Positions 37,902-47,154 of a stretch of DNA of 64,000 nucleotides are shown in pieces; the first letter of the stretch is position 1; each line of letters begins with the position of its first letter. The translations under genes and the position numbers were made by a program. The notes below the pieces were generated by a model, which saw only the letters and a list, made by a program, of their open reading frames with translations, made no database searches and was not told the origin of the DNA. The stretch is from Corynebacterium urealyticum. GTDB lineage: Bacteria > Actinomycetota > Actinomycetes > Mycobacteriales > Mycobacteriaceae. The stretch covers positions 1 through 64,000 of the forward strand of contig DYZK01000007.1 in assembly GCA_020741275.1 (NCBI GenBank). The letters are read 5' to 3'.

Positions 37902-40508
37902 TCAGAACCACGTGCGCGGGCGGATCATATTCGCCATATCCACCAGGCGGAAGCGGTGCAGATCGAACTGCGCCTGCCGCGCCAGCATCCGCAGCCCCTG
38001 CTCCAGCCCCAGCCGCAGCCCACGCTCCGTGAACGGCACGTCGAAGAGCGGGCTTTCGCTGCTCACGTCGTTGCCCTTCTTCTTATTGATGTAAATCCAG
38101 TTCAGCCCTGCCAGCATCACCGCGAGGCGGACCTGCTGCATCCGTGGCTCGTTCGTCGGCATGATCTCCAGGCGCCGCGCCGCGCGCCGGATCCGTGACT
38201 CCGAGAGCCTACTGCGGTCGCTGATCAGCATGAGAATGCTGGTCAGCCGCGCCAGCCGGTGGTGTCGCGAAGCCACTGGCACCCGGTCCAGCACACCCAC
38301 CGCCGCATCCACCAGGCCTTCAGCGACGAGCTGCCGCGCAAGCCCGAAAGCAGAGGAAACAGTCGTAGGGTTCGTCGCCCACACCAGGCCGTACAGGCGC
38401 ATTGTCTGCATCCGCAGCGTGGCGGGCTCCTGCGACAAATGCCGCGCTGGGGGAACCTTCACATCCTCGGTCATCGGCGTGCGGTAGGCGTAGGACAGCA
38501 TCGCGCCGAGCTGGGCGGTCTCGTCGTCGAGCAGCTTGGTGGTGTTGACCCCCTGCTGCTGCATGAGCAGCTCGTTCGTCGCTGCGAGAGCCAGCTTCGG
38601 TGCCGGCTCGCCGGGCAGCAGATGCAGCACCTCGTTGAAGTGGTACTGCGCGGTCACAAAGTCGCTGCGCAGCAGCGCCGCGACACCGGAGAGCCACCGG
38701 AAGCGCCAGTCGTCGCCCAGCCAATCCTGCACCTCGTCGAGCTTGTCTTGTGCCTCCTGGGCCTGCCCCATGTCGAGCCGCGCCCGCACCATCGTCAGCG
38801 GGATCTCCACGGAGCTGGACATCTGCGGCTGCTTGGCCGCGGACTCCAGCGTGTCCAGCACTTCCCCGGGCTCCGTGTACCGCGCGGCGGAAAGCAGCGA
38901 CGCGCCGGGGTCGCTCGGGTCGGTCAGCGGCAGCGGGAGTGCCGCGATGACCTCCGAGGCGGCGATCTGCACGGACCGCGGGATGCCGTCGATGAGCTGG
39001 TCGGTGCGGAAGAGCATGTGCTTCGTTCCATAGGTGGAACGCTGCGCGGTGAAGCGGGTGTCCAGGTGCGCGTGCTGCACCCGATCTCGGATCGCCAGCA
39101 CCTCGCGCAGCACGCCGACCATCTGGTTCGCGAGCGTGACCGCGGAGCTGAAGCGCTTATTCGGATCCGGGTTGGTGGCCCGCAGCAGCAGCCGGTAGAG
39201 GGACATGTACCGCTGGAACAGTGGTTCCTCTTCCGGGGTGGGCAGCTCGGGGTCGTAGGCGCCATTGGTGATGGGAAGGTTCACGACCAGCGATGCCAGT
39301 GTCCGCCCCACGGTGTAGATATCGCTGGCCACGGTCGGTCCGGTGCTGCCGATCTCGGGCGCCTGGAAGCCCTTGGTGCCGAAGATGTGCCCGTATGCCC
39401 CGATGCCGCTGACTGCGCCGAGGTCGATGAGTTTGACCTGGTCCTCGGTGATGATGATGTTGTCGGGCTTGAGGTCGTTGTAGACCACCCCGCGGGAGTG
39501 CAGGTAGTCCAGGGCTGGCAGGACTTCCAGCATGTAGCCGATGGCGATGTCCACCGGCAGGGTGTTGTTGGGTGACTCACGGCGCCGTTCGCGCAGGGAG
39601 GGCCCGCCCACGAACTCCATGACGATGAATCCGCCGGGGGAGCGGGGGTCGTCGATGAAGTTGAAAATCTTCACGATGCCGGGGTGGGTGATGTCCGCGA
39701 GGAAGGCGCGTTCGGAGTCAGCGACGGCGCGCTCGTGCTCGTTCTCAGTCGCCATCAGGCCCTTGAGGACGACGTAGCGGTTCGCGACATTGTGGTCGGT
39801 CGCGATGTAGATCCATCCCAAGCCGCCGTGGGCGATGGGGCCCAGGATTTCGTATTGTCCTGCGATGAGGTCCCCAGCCTTCAGCGTGGGCGGGTCGATG
39901 CCCTTCGCGATGGCGGCGCTGGGGTCAATGATCGCCTTTTCGGGGACGGTGGGCGTGATGAACGGCAGGTGGACCATGCCGTCTGCGACGTTCTTGCCCT
40001 CGCGCGCCGCGCCGCGCAGTTCGCGGAAGGTGGAGAGTGCCTCCCTGCGGGAGCGCTCCCCGGAGTCGACTTTGACGGGGTCGGTGGTCGCCCCGCTGGT
40101 GCTGCTGCCGACCTCGGTGGCGGAGGTGGGGACGTCAGCCTGGCTGCGTCCTTGGCCGGTGCTGCCGGGTTCGATGAGGTCGGAGAGGTCGCCGAGGTCC
40201 GCGAGGTCGAATTCTTCCTCGTGATCGTCGTCGGCGAAGGGGTCGAAGACGACGGCCTCGGTGCCGCTCTCGCCGTCGTCCTCGTCCTTCCTCCCGGCAC
40301 CGGGTTCGGTCGCCGGGCCTGTGGTCATGTCCGGTTCCGTGTGTTCCGTGGTGGCACCGGTGACGGCCTCCGGCCCGGTCACCGCCTCCGGCCCGGTTGC
40401 GGCCTCGGATTCGGTGTGGTCCACTGCCTCACTCTGTGGACTGGCATCCGGTTCTGCGTTGCGGTCGTGCTCCTGAACCTTCTGCTCCGGTGCGTCCTTC
40501 TCGCTCAT
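37902..40508 (-). CDS. pknG: serine/threonine protein kinase PknG (with TPR-like C-terminal region)
   Basis: GQYEILGPIAHGGLGWIYIATDHNVANRYVVLKGL, YNDLKPDNIIITEDQVKLIDLGAV; glnH-pknG operon. Confidence 0.95.
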   Translation of the reverse strand: MSEKDAPEQKVQEHDRNAEPDASPQSEAVDHTESEAATGPEAVTGPEAVTGATTEHTEPDMTTGPATEPGAGRKDEDDGESGTEAVVFDPFADDDHEEEFDLADLGDLSDLIEPGSTGQGRSQADVPTSATEVGSSTSGATTDPVKVDSGERSRREALSTFRELRGAAREGKNVADGMVHLPFITPTVPEKAIIDPSAAIAKGIDPPTLKAGDLIAGQYEILGPIAHGGLGWIYIATDHNVANRYVVLKGLMATENEHERAVADSERAFLADITHPGIVKIFNFIDDPRSPGGFIVMEFVGGPSLRERRRESPNNTLPVDIAIGYMLEVLPALDYLHSRGVVYNDLKPDNIIITEDQVKLIDLGAVSGIGAYGHIFGTKGFQAPEIGSTGPTVASDIYTVGRTLASLVVNLPITNGAYDPELPTPEEEPLFQRYMSLYRLLLRATNPDPNKRFSSAVTLANQMVGVLREVLAIRDRVQHAHLDTRFTAQRSTYGTKHMLFRTDQLIDGIPRSVQIAASEVIAALPLPLTDPSDPGASLLSAARYTEPGEVLDTLESAAKQPQMSSSVEIPLTMVRARLDMGQAQEAQDKLDEVQDWLGDDWRFRWLSGVAALLRSDFVTAQYHFNEVLHLLPGEPAPKLALAATNELLMQQQGVNTTKLLDDETAQLGAMLSYAYRTPMTEDVKVPPARHLSQEPATLRMQTMRLYGLVWATNPTTVSSAFGLARQLVAEGLVDAAVGVLDRVPVASRHHRLARLTSILMLISDRSRLSESRIRRAARRLEIMPTNEPRMQQVRLAVMLAGLNWIYINKKKGNDVSSESPLFDVPFTERGLRLGLEQGLRMLARQAQFDLHRFRLVDMANMIRPRTWF

Positions 40509-40511
40509 CTT

Positions 40512-41663
40512 TTACTCGCCTCCCCTCTCTTCGTTGAGGCCGGGAATCTGCTCCCTGTTGTACTCTTCGCGTTCCTTCTGCAGCGCGGCGGATTCCTCTG
40601 GCGTGCGGTAGTTGGCGGGCAACTCCCTCGCTGGGCCCAGGTACTCCTCGAGCCAGTTCTTATACATCCGGTTCAGTTCGCCGCTGTCTCGCAGTCGCTC
40701 CAGCGTGCGGTTGACCTGCCGGGTGAGCCCCTCGCTCTGCCATCTCACGTGCTCGTCGTCCTTGTCGAGGGACTCCGCGCCGGGCGCCACGACCTTGCCG
40801 GGTGGGGCCATGGCCACGCCGTAGTAGCCCTCGCCCAGGGAAGCTCCGATGAGCTGGGTGTCCGGGTCCTGGGCGGAGAGCCCGGAGAGGATCGCGTCGT
40901 CGGAGTAGATGGCGTCCACCTGCCCCTGCTGCATGGCCATGAGGCAGTCGGTCCACGTGCGGGTCTGCAGGATGCGCTTGGGGTGGAGGAGGTTTGCCAG
41001 CATGCCGGGCGGGAAGTCCTGGGAGGCGCAGACGGTCTTGTGCTTGAGGTCGGCGACGGATTCGATGCCGGAGCCCTTTTGCGTCAGCAGGCGTTCCTCG
41101 ATGTGGAGGTAGGGGATCGAGAACTCCAGCGCCTTTTGGCGTTTCCGCGTGGTGGTCATGGTGCGCAGCACGAGGTCCACATCGCCGGTGCGGAGGGCGT
41201 CCTCGCGGTGCCGGGATTCCACGTAGCGGAATTCCACCTTGTCTGGGTCGCCGAAAATATCGCGGGCAATCTCGCGGGCGAGGTCGACTTCGAAGCCGAT
41301 CAGGTCGGAGCTTTCCGGATCCCGGTATCCGAGCCGGTAGAGGGACTGTGCCACGCCCACGATGAGGCGACCACGCTTGGAGATATTCGGCACATTCTCC
41401 TGCACGCTGGCTGCGGTGGGGGCCAGGGATCCGAGCGGCTCCGTGTGCTCGGTGTAGACGGGTTCGAGGTCGGCGGTGTCGTAGATGCGCGCCTGGGCCG
41501 GCAGGTCGGAGTCGGGCTCATGGGCAACGATCGGCCAGGACGGGCTGGTCGGGGTGGTGGCGCAGCCGGTGAGCAGGGTCGCGGTGCCGAGGAGCGCGGC
41601 GGTGCCCCGGAATAGGCGGGAGTGGCGTGCGCGGGTGGTGCGGTGGTTGGTGTTGATCATCAC
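40512..41663 (-). CDS. glnH: GlnH-like solute-binding lipoprotein
   Basis: LLTGCATTP lipobox; GRLIVGVAQSLYRLGYRDPESSDLIGFEVDLAREIARDIFG (SBP family 3). Confidence 0.88.
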   Translation of the reverse strand: MMINTNHRTTRARHSRLFRGTAALLGTATLLTGCATTPTSPSWPIVAHEPDSDLPAQARIYDTADLEPVYTEHTEPLGSLAPTAASVQENVPNISKRGRLIVGVAQSLYRLGYRDPESSDLIGFEVDLAREIARDIFGDPDKVEFRYVESRHREDALRTGDVDLVLRTMTTTRKRQKALEFSIPYLHIEERLLTQKGSGIESVADLKHKTVCASQDFPPGMLANLLHPKRILQTRTWTDCLMAMQQGQVDAIYSDDAILSGLSAQDPDTQLIGASLGEGYYGVAMAPPGKVVAPGAESLDKDDEHVRWQSEGLTRQVNRTLERLRDSGELNRMYKNWLEEYLGPARELPANYRTPEESAALQKEREEYNREQIPGLNEERGGE

Positions 41664-43081
41664 AGGTACTCCCTCACCCTCAGCCTGGTGCCGGCGAGCG
41701 TGGCGATTGCGGCGACGGCGGTCATGATGGCGACGATCGTTGCGGTGCGTTGTGCGGCCGACTGTCCTGCGGTGAGGACGTCGCGCAGTTGGGCGCGGGA
41801 CTCGCTGATCAGCTCCTGCAGTTCCTCGTCGAAGAGTGTGTAGCTGGTGCGCAGGTCGAGCTGGACGTCATTGGGCGAGCGGTTGGAGTTCGCAACGACG
41901 GCTTGCTGGTCGTCATCGGAGGGGGAGCCCAGGGCGGCGGCGGAGGCAGCTTTGAAGTCGCCGTGCTGCAGTTCGTACACCATGACGGCGTGGGCGGCGT
42001 CCCATTTTTGGAGGTGCTCGCGGGCCAGGACGATGCGGTGTGGGGAGACGACGGACTCGCGGATGGATTCGAGCTCGTTGTCAATCCGGGCGATTGTCCT
42101 GGAGAATTCCTCCTGATTGTCGTCGCCGTAGCTGCGCTGCACGAGCCCCAGGGCTTCACCGGTGCGGGCCTGCTGGGCGGCGATGCGCTGCTGGGTGAGC
42201 GTTTCGAGCGGGCCCATGGAGGACTGGATCCAGTTGGTGCCGGCCTTCCACGTCCAGCCCGCGCTGATGGACGCCACGAGCAGGGCGATGACCATGAGCG
42301 TCGTGGCGGTCAGGTAACCGATATTGAATACGCGGTTGGTGTTGGCCGAGAGCCACAGCTGCGCGATGATCAGCAGGACAACCGCGGCGATGAGCCCGGA
42401 CAGCGGGAACCACATAGGCGAGATCACCTTGCGCTGCTGCTCGCTGACCTGCTTGGAGGTGATGGTGTAAAGCTCTTCCGCGGCGGGCAGCATCGTCCGC
42501 TGCATCAGGTGGGAGGCCTGCGTCAGGTAGGACGCTCCGACGGGGTTGCGGAAGCGGTCGTTCGCGCTCGCTTCGGAGACGAGCTCGACGTAGCGGGGCA
42601 GGCTCGTCTGCAGCTGGAGGACGAGCTCCATCTCGCGGGAGTCGACATCGTCGATGCCGGCGGAGGCCTTGATGATCTCCTGGCTCGCGTTGGCGATGTG
42701 GCGGTCGTAGCTCTGCGACTGGGTGGAGTTCTGCTCCTTGGTTTCGAGGAACTCCGTGGTGGCGGCAGAGTCCGCGACGGAGAGGGAATTGAAGAGTTCC
42801 TGGGCCGCGTTGGACAGAGGTTCGGTGCGGCTCACCAGGGTGTTGAGGTCATCCTGCCGCCAGGTGGAGCTCAGCGCCATCGCGCCACCGGCGGCGAGGA
42901 TCGCGGCGACGAGCAGGAAGGAGATGATCGTCAGGATCCCGGGCGTGGTGGAGATGAAGTTGAGGAAGCGCTTGGGCAGCGCCATGGCGGGGGCAATGAG
43001 GCCGCGAACCGTGCGACCGCCCGCGGGCGAGTCGTCACGATCCATCCACCGATCGGCATCGGCATAGAGCGGCGCAGACAT
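41660..43081 (-). CDS. glnX: GlnX-like membrane protein of the pknG operon
   Basis: Several TM segments; operonic overlap with glnH. Confidence 0.82.
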   Translation of the reverse strand: MSAPLYADADRWMDRDDSPAGGRTVRGLIAPAMALPKRFLNFISTTPGILTIISFLLVAAILAAGGAMALSSTWRQDDLNTLVSRTEPLSNAAQELFNSLSVADSAATTEFLETKEQNSTQSQSYDRHIANASQEIIKASAGIDDVDSREMELVLQLQTSLPRYVELVSEASANDRFRNPVGASYLTQASHLMQRTMLPAAEELYTITSKQVSEQQRKVISPMWFPLSGLIAAVVLLIIAQLWLSANTNRVFNIGYLTATTLMVIALLVASISAGWTWKAGTNWIQSSMGPLETLTQQRIAAQQARTGEALGLVQRSYGDDNQEEFSRTIARIDNELESIRESVVSPHRIVLAREHLQKWDAAHAVMVYELQHGDFKAASAAALGSPSDDDQQAVVANSNRSPNDVQLDLRTSYTLFDEELQELISESRAQLRDVLTAGQSAAQRTATIVAIMTAVAAIATLAGTRLRVREYL

Positions 43082-43275
43082 GGCCTGAGTATAACGCAGG
43101 GCACATTTCACTATTGCCACTCCCGTCACAATCGTTGCGTGGGGCTATGCGGGCGAGTGAAGCCGCACCGTGCGGAGATTTTGCAAGGGGGGAAGCGGTG
43201 GATGGAGGGGCGTGCAGCGTAAAGGCAGACCGCTGATCTGTCGGGATGTCTGCTTTCTATGGCAAACTGGTGCCC

Positions 43276-44286
43276 ATGATCAAAGTGAACTCGCTGTCCA
43301 AGGCATACGGTGGCACCACCGTTGTCGACAACTTGGATTTTGAGGTCAAACCCGGGATTGTCACCGGGTTCCTCGGTCCCAACGGCGCCGGAAAGTCCAC
43401 GACAATGCGAATGATCGTCGGGCTGGACACGCCGACTAGCGGTTCCGCACTGATCGACGGTAAGCGTTACGCGGACTTCGACCGCCCCCTGACTAAGGTC
43501 GGCACCCTTCTGGATGCGAAGTGGGTTCACCCCAACCGCTCCGCGGTCAACCACTTGCGCTGGATCGCCGCGGCGAATGGCTTCTCCCGGACGCGAGTGG
43601 ACGAGGTGCTGGATATCGTTGGCCTGTCCAACGTCGCCGGCCGCAAAGCAGGCAAGTTCTCCCTCGGCATGGGGCAGCGCCTGGGGCTCGCCGCAGCCCT
43701 CCTGGGCGACCCGGAGGTCCTGATCCTGGACGAGCCGGTCAACGGCCTTGACCCGGAGGGCATCCGCTGGGTGCGTGACTTCGTCCGCCAGCTCGCCCGC
43801 GAGGGACGCACGGTGCTGATCAGCTCCCACCTGCTCTCCGAGATGGCGCAAACCGCGGATCACCTGATTGTGATCGGTAAGGGCAAGCTGGTGGCGGATC
43901 AGTCCGTCCATGAGTTCATCAAGAGCTCCTCCCAGACCACCACGATCGTGCGTTCCGAGCACCTCACCGAGCTGGAAAACGCGCTGCGTGAGGAGTCCGC
44001 GAACTTCGAGCGCAGTAAGGATGTCGAGGGCCGCGACATCCTCGTCGTCCCGGACCACGACACCGACTGGGTGGGCGGCCTGGCCTACACCTACGGGCTG
44101 CGCCTGAACGAGCTGAGCCAGAAGTCCGCTTCTCTGGAGGAGGCCTTCATGCAGCAGACCGGGCATTCCGTCGAGTACCAGGCCAAGGCCGGACTGGGCG
44201 CCCCGGGCATTCCCGCCGCCCCATCCACCGCCGAGCCGGGTATTTCGGTCGACGGCGCAGACAACCGCATCGAGAAGGGGGAGTAA
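43276..44286 (+). CDS. ABC transporter ATP-binding protein
   Basis: GPNGAGKSTTMRMIVGLD, FSLGMGQRLGLAAALLGDPEVLILDEPVNGLDPEG. Confidence 0.92.
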   Translation: MIKVNSLSKAYGGTTVVDNLDFEVKPGIVTGFLGPNGAGKSTTMRMIVGLDTPTSGSALIDGKRYADFDRPLTKVGTLLDAKWVHPNRSAVNHLRWIAAANGFSRTRVDEVLDIVGLSNVAGRKAGKFSLGMGQRLGLAAALLGDPEVLILDEPVNGLDPEGIRWVRDFVRQLAREGRTVLISSHLLSEMAQTADHLIVIGKGKLVADQSVHEFIKSSSQTTTIVRSEHLTELENALREESANFERSKDVEGRDILVVPDHDTDWVGGLAYTYGLRLNELSQKSASLEEAFMQQTGHSVEYQAKAGLGAPGIPAAPSTAEPGISVDGADNRIEKGE

Positions 44287-44293
44287 AGAACCC

Positions 44294-45115
44294 ATGAACC
44301 TGATTAAGTCTGAATGGCTCAAGCTCTCCACGACCAAGGCGGTGTGGTGGACCTCCGGGCTCATCCTCTTCTTCGCTGTGGCCTTCGCTGCGTTGAACGG
44401 TGTCGGCGCAGGCCTGATCTACCAATCGGCTACCGAGGGCGATGGCCCAGCTGATGTCGCCGGGGTCGTCGACGCGAAGAGCGCCCTGGACGCGACGGGT
44501 GCGCTGGGAGGCATGCTCGTCTTCGGCATGATGATCATCATTATCCAGGCCGTGCTCAACGTGACCAACGAGTACGCCAATGGCACCGCGAAGAACACGC
44601 TGCTCGCCACGCCGACGCGTCTCCCAGTGCCTTTTGCGAAGGTCCTGGTCTATGGCGTGCTTGCCATGGTGCTGACCTTCATCAGCGCGGTGCTGTCCGT
44701 GTGGACCAACAAGTTCGCGGCCTCCCGCATCATCACCGATAACGACACGCTCCTGGAGGTCGCCAGCTTCGGGGCAGACGGCCTGTGGACCGCGATCGGT
44801 CGCCTGGTGCTGTATGCACTGCTCTCCGTCGTGATTTCCACGGGCGTGGGCTACCTGCTCCGCTCGACTGCGGCCAGCATTGCGGCCCTGCTGCTGTGGA
44901 AGCTCGTTGTTGAGAGCGCGGTCGTGCCGCTGGTCCCGAAGATTCGCGACTGGCTGCCGCCGTACATGCCCTTCAACAACATCGACATGGCGACGATGAT
45001 GATGGACACCCCGGACGCCCCGTGGGGTCAGGTCGGCTCCATCCTCTACTTCGCAGCATTCTGTGTGATCTTCTTCATCGCCGGCCTGATCGCCCTGAAG
45101 AAGCGCGACGCTTAA
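44294..45115 (+). CDS. ABC-2 type transporter permease
   Basis: Multi-TM protein directly downstream of the ATPase gene. Confidence 0.8.
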   Translation: MNLIKSEWLKLSTTKAVWWTSGLILFFAVAFAALNGVGAGLIYQSATEGDGPADVAGVVDAKSALDATGALGGMLVFGMMIIIIQAVLNVTNEYANGTAKNTLLATPTRLPVPFAKVLVYGVLAMVLTFISAVLSVWTNKFAASRIITDNDTLLEVASFGADGLWTAIGRLVLYALLSVVISTGVGYLLRSTAASIAALLLWKLVVESAVVPLVPKIRDWLPPYMPFNNIDMATMMMDTPDAPWGQVGSILYFAAFCVIFFIAGLIALKKRDA

Positions 45116-45138
45116 AAATCCCCGCTAGTTCTTGTTGC

Positions 45139-45178
45139 GCCCAGCGCCGCGGTGCCCGTGAGCATCGCGGCGCTGGGC
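45139..45178 (+). terminator. terminator after ABC transporter
   Basis: GCCCAGCGCCGCG...CGCGGCGCTGGGC then TTTG. Confidence 0.7.
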
Positions 45179-45199
45179 TTTGTGGAGTGAAAAATAAAA

Positions 45200-46408
45200 A
45201 TGGATTCGAAAAAGCAGCAGCTCGGTGTGCTGACCTTGGCGGGCTTCGCGCTGCTCTCTGCGGGCGGGCCGCTGGGCACGGACATGTACCTGCCTGCTCT
45301 GCCACTGATCGGTCGGGATCTGGGGGCGAGCCCCGCCGTGGTGCAGCTCTCCATTACCGCCTACATGGTGGGCATGGCCCTGGGACAGCTGCTGATTGGG
45401 CCGCTCTCGGACGGCCGGGGCCGTCGGGGGCTGTTGTGTTTCGGGATGGTGCTGGGCCTGATTTCCTCCGTGGTGTGCGCAACCGCTCCCACGGCCGTAA
45501 TGTTGATAGCCGCCCGCTTCTTCCAGGGCGTTGCCGGCGGCACCGGCGTGGTGCTCACCCGCGCGATGATCGCCGATAAACTGCGCGGCTCGGCCGCCGC
45601 CCAGGCGCTGTCGGTCATGATGCTCATCATCGGTGTGGCCCCGATCCTTGCGCCGCTGCTGGGCGGGGTCATCAACCAGGCCGCAGGCTGGCGGGCGATC
45701 TTCTTCACGCTGGCGCTGATCGCGCTGGCCCAGATCCTCGTGGCGTGGCGCCAGCCGGAAACGCTACCGGTGGAGCGGCGCCATGGTGGTGGGCCGGTGC
45801 GGATGTACCGGAACATGCTGGGGCTTTTCCGCCGCCCGGCGTTCGTGGGTTATGCGATGGCTTTCGCCTTCGGCTTCGGCACGATGTTCGCTTTCATCGC
45901 CGGTTCCTCCTTTGTCTACCAGGAGGTCTTCGGGTTGAGCTCGGTGGGCTTCTCCGCGATGTTCGCCCTCAACGCTGTCGCACTTCTGAGCGCGAATTCT
46001 TTGAATATCCGCCTGGTGGGCCGCATCGGCGCGCGGCGGCTCCAGCGCATGGCGGTCTGCGTGATCGCTGCGGGGGCGGTGGCGGTGCTGTTGTGCGCCC
46101 TTGTCCTTCCCAGGGACGTCGACGCCGCTATGTATGCCCTGGCGGGTGCGGTGTTCGTGGCTACCTTCGGGGTGGGGTTGAACATGTCCAATTCCACTGC
46201 GCTGGCCCAGGGATTGGCTGCGGATCGCGCGGGCGCTGGCTCGGCGGTCCTGGGGGCGGGGCAGTTCGTGGTGGCCGGGGTGATGAGCCCGCTGGTGGGC
46301 CTGGGCTCCGATCGGATGCTGGCCCTAGGGCTGTGCATGGTGGCCTCGGTGGCGGTGGCTATCGCGGGCACGCTGCTGGCCGCGAAGTTTGCCCCGCACG
46401 CGGAGTAG
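45200..46408 (+). CDS. Bcr/CflA family MFS drug efflux transporter
   Basis: 12-TM MFS; SAGGPLGTDMYLPALP, GQLLIGPLSDGRGRR. Confidence 0.87.
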   Translation: MDSKKQQLGVLTLAGFALLSAGGPLGTDMYLPALPLIGRDLGASPAVVQLSITAYMVGMALGQLLIGPLSDGRGRRGLLCFGMVLGLISSVVCATAPTAVMLIAARFFQGVAGGTGVVLTRAMIADKLRGSAAAQALSVMMLIIGVAPILAPLLGGVINQAAGWRAIFFTLALIALAQILVAWRQPETLPVERRHGGGPVRMYRNMLGLFRRPAFVGYAMAFAFGFGTMFAFIAGSSFVYQEVFGLSSVGFSAMFALNAVALLSANSLNIRLVGRIGARRLQRMAVCVIAAGAVAVLLCALVLPRDVDAAMYALAGAVFVATFGVGLNMSNSTALAQGLAADRAGAGSAVLGAGQFVVAGVMSPLVGLGSDRMLALGLCMVASVAVAIAGTLLAAKFAPHAE

Positions 46409-46457
46409 CGCTACCACCACTAGCGCCGCGACCGGAGTGTTCCTTCGGTCGCCCCGG

Positions 46458-47003
46458 CTAGATCACTCGTTCGCGCTCGCGCTGGAGGTTATCGATGATC
46501 GCCTCCGCAGCGTCAGAGAGTCCGCGCAGGGCGGGCACACCGTCGCGGAGCTTGCGGACATCGGACCGCTCCATCCGGGAGGTGGCCTGGGCGATGAACA
46601 GGGCCCACTGGTCGGTGATGGCGTTCATGACGTCCACCCCCTTGTCGGTGAGGTAGAGGTCCTGGGCGCGGCGATCATAATCATTGGCCTGCCTGTCCAC
46701 GAGGCCGTCGTTGATGAGGCGGCGGACGGTGGCGGAGACGTTGGAAGCGCGGAGGAAGCGCAGCCGGGCGATCTCGGAAACACCGCAGCCCGGGTGCTGG
46801 GAGATGAACTGCAGCACCTCGATCTCAGACTGGGAAATGCTCATGTCTGCGCTGGGTCGGCTCATCAGGCGGCGCGTGGCGGAGAGGAAGTCGAAGACGC
46901 TGGACGCGATTTCGGCGACGTCGACGTCCGGGAGGACTTCCTTCGCCTTGTGCCCGCTGACGTTGGGCTTGGGGCGCTGGGGAGAGGTCGCTGTGCTGCT
47001 CAT
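46458..47003 (-). CDS. MarR family transcriptional regulator
   Basis: wHTH ISQSEIEVLQFISQHPGCGVSEIARLRFLRASNVSATVRRLINDGLVDRQANDYDRRAQDLYLTDKG. Confidence 0.87.
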   Translation of the reverse strand: MSSTATSPQRPKPNVSGHKAKEVLPDVDVAEIASSVFDFLSATRRLMSRPSADMSISQSEIEVLQFISQHPGCGVSEIARLRFLRASNVSATVRRLINDGLVDRQANDYDRRAQDLYLTDKGVDVMNAITDQWALFIAQATSRMERSDVRKLRDGVPALRGLSDAAEAIIDNLQRERERVI

Positions 47004-47154
47004 TACTGTTCCTCGCTCTTGGTCCGTGGCTAGCTGCGTGCGTCAGGGGCAGTTCGGCGGGCCGAAACTTTTCTTTATGTAGCTAGCCAGTCTAGGCGGG
47101 GGCGGGGCCTTTCCGCGGCATTTTGCGGGAGAAAAGTAATTGCACTGCGCTGGG

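Noticed and set aside
39684-41615. 643-aa plus-strand ORF antisense to pknG/glnH
   Set aside because: Antisense GC artefact; Gly/Asp/Val-rich composition without domains.
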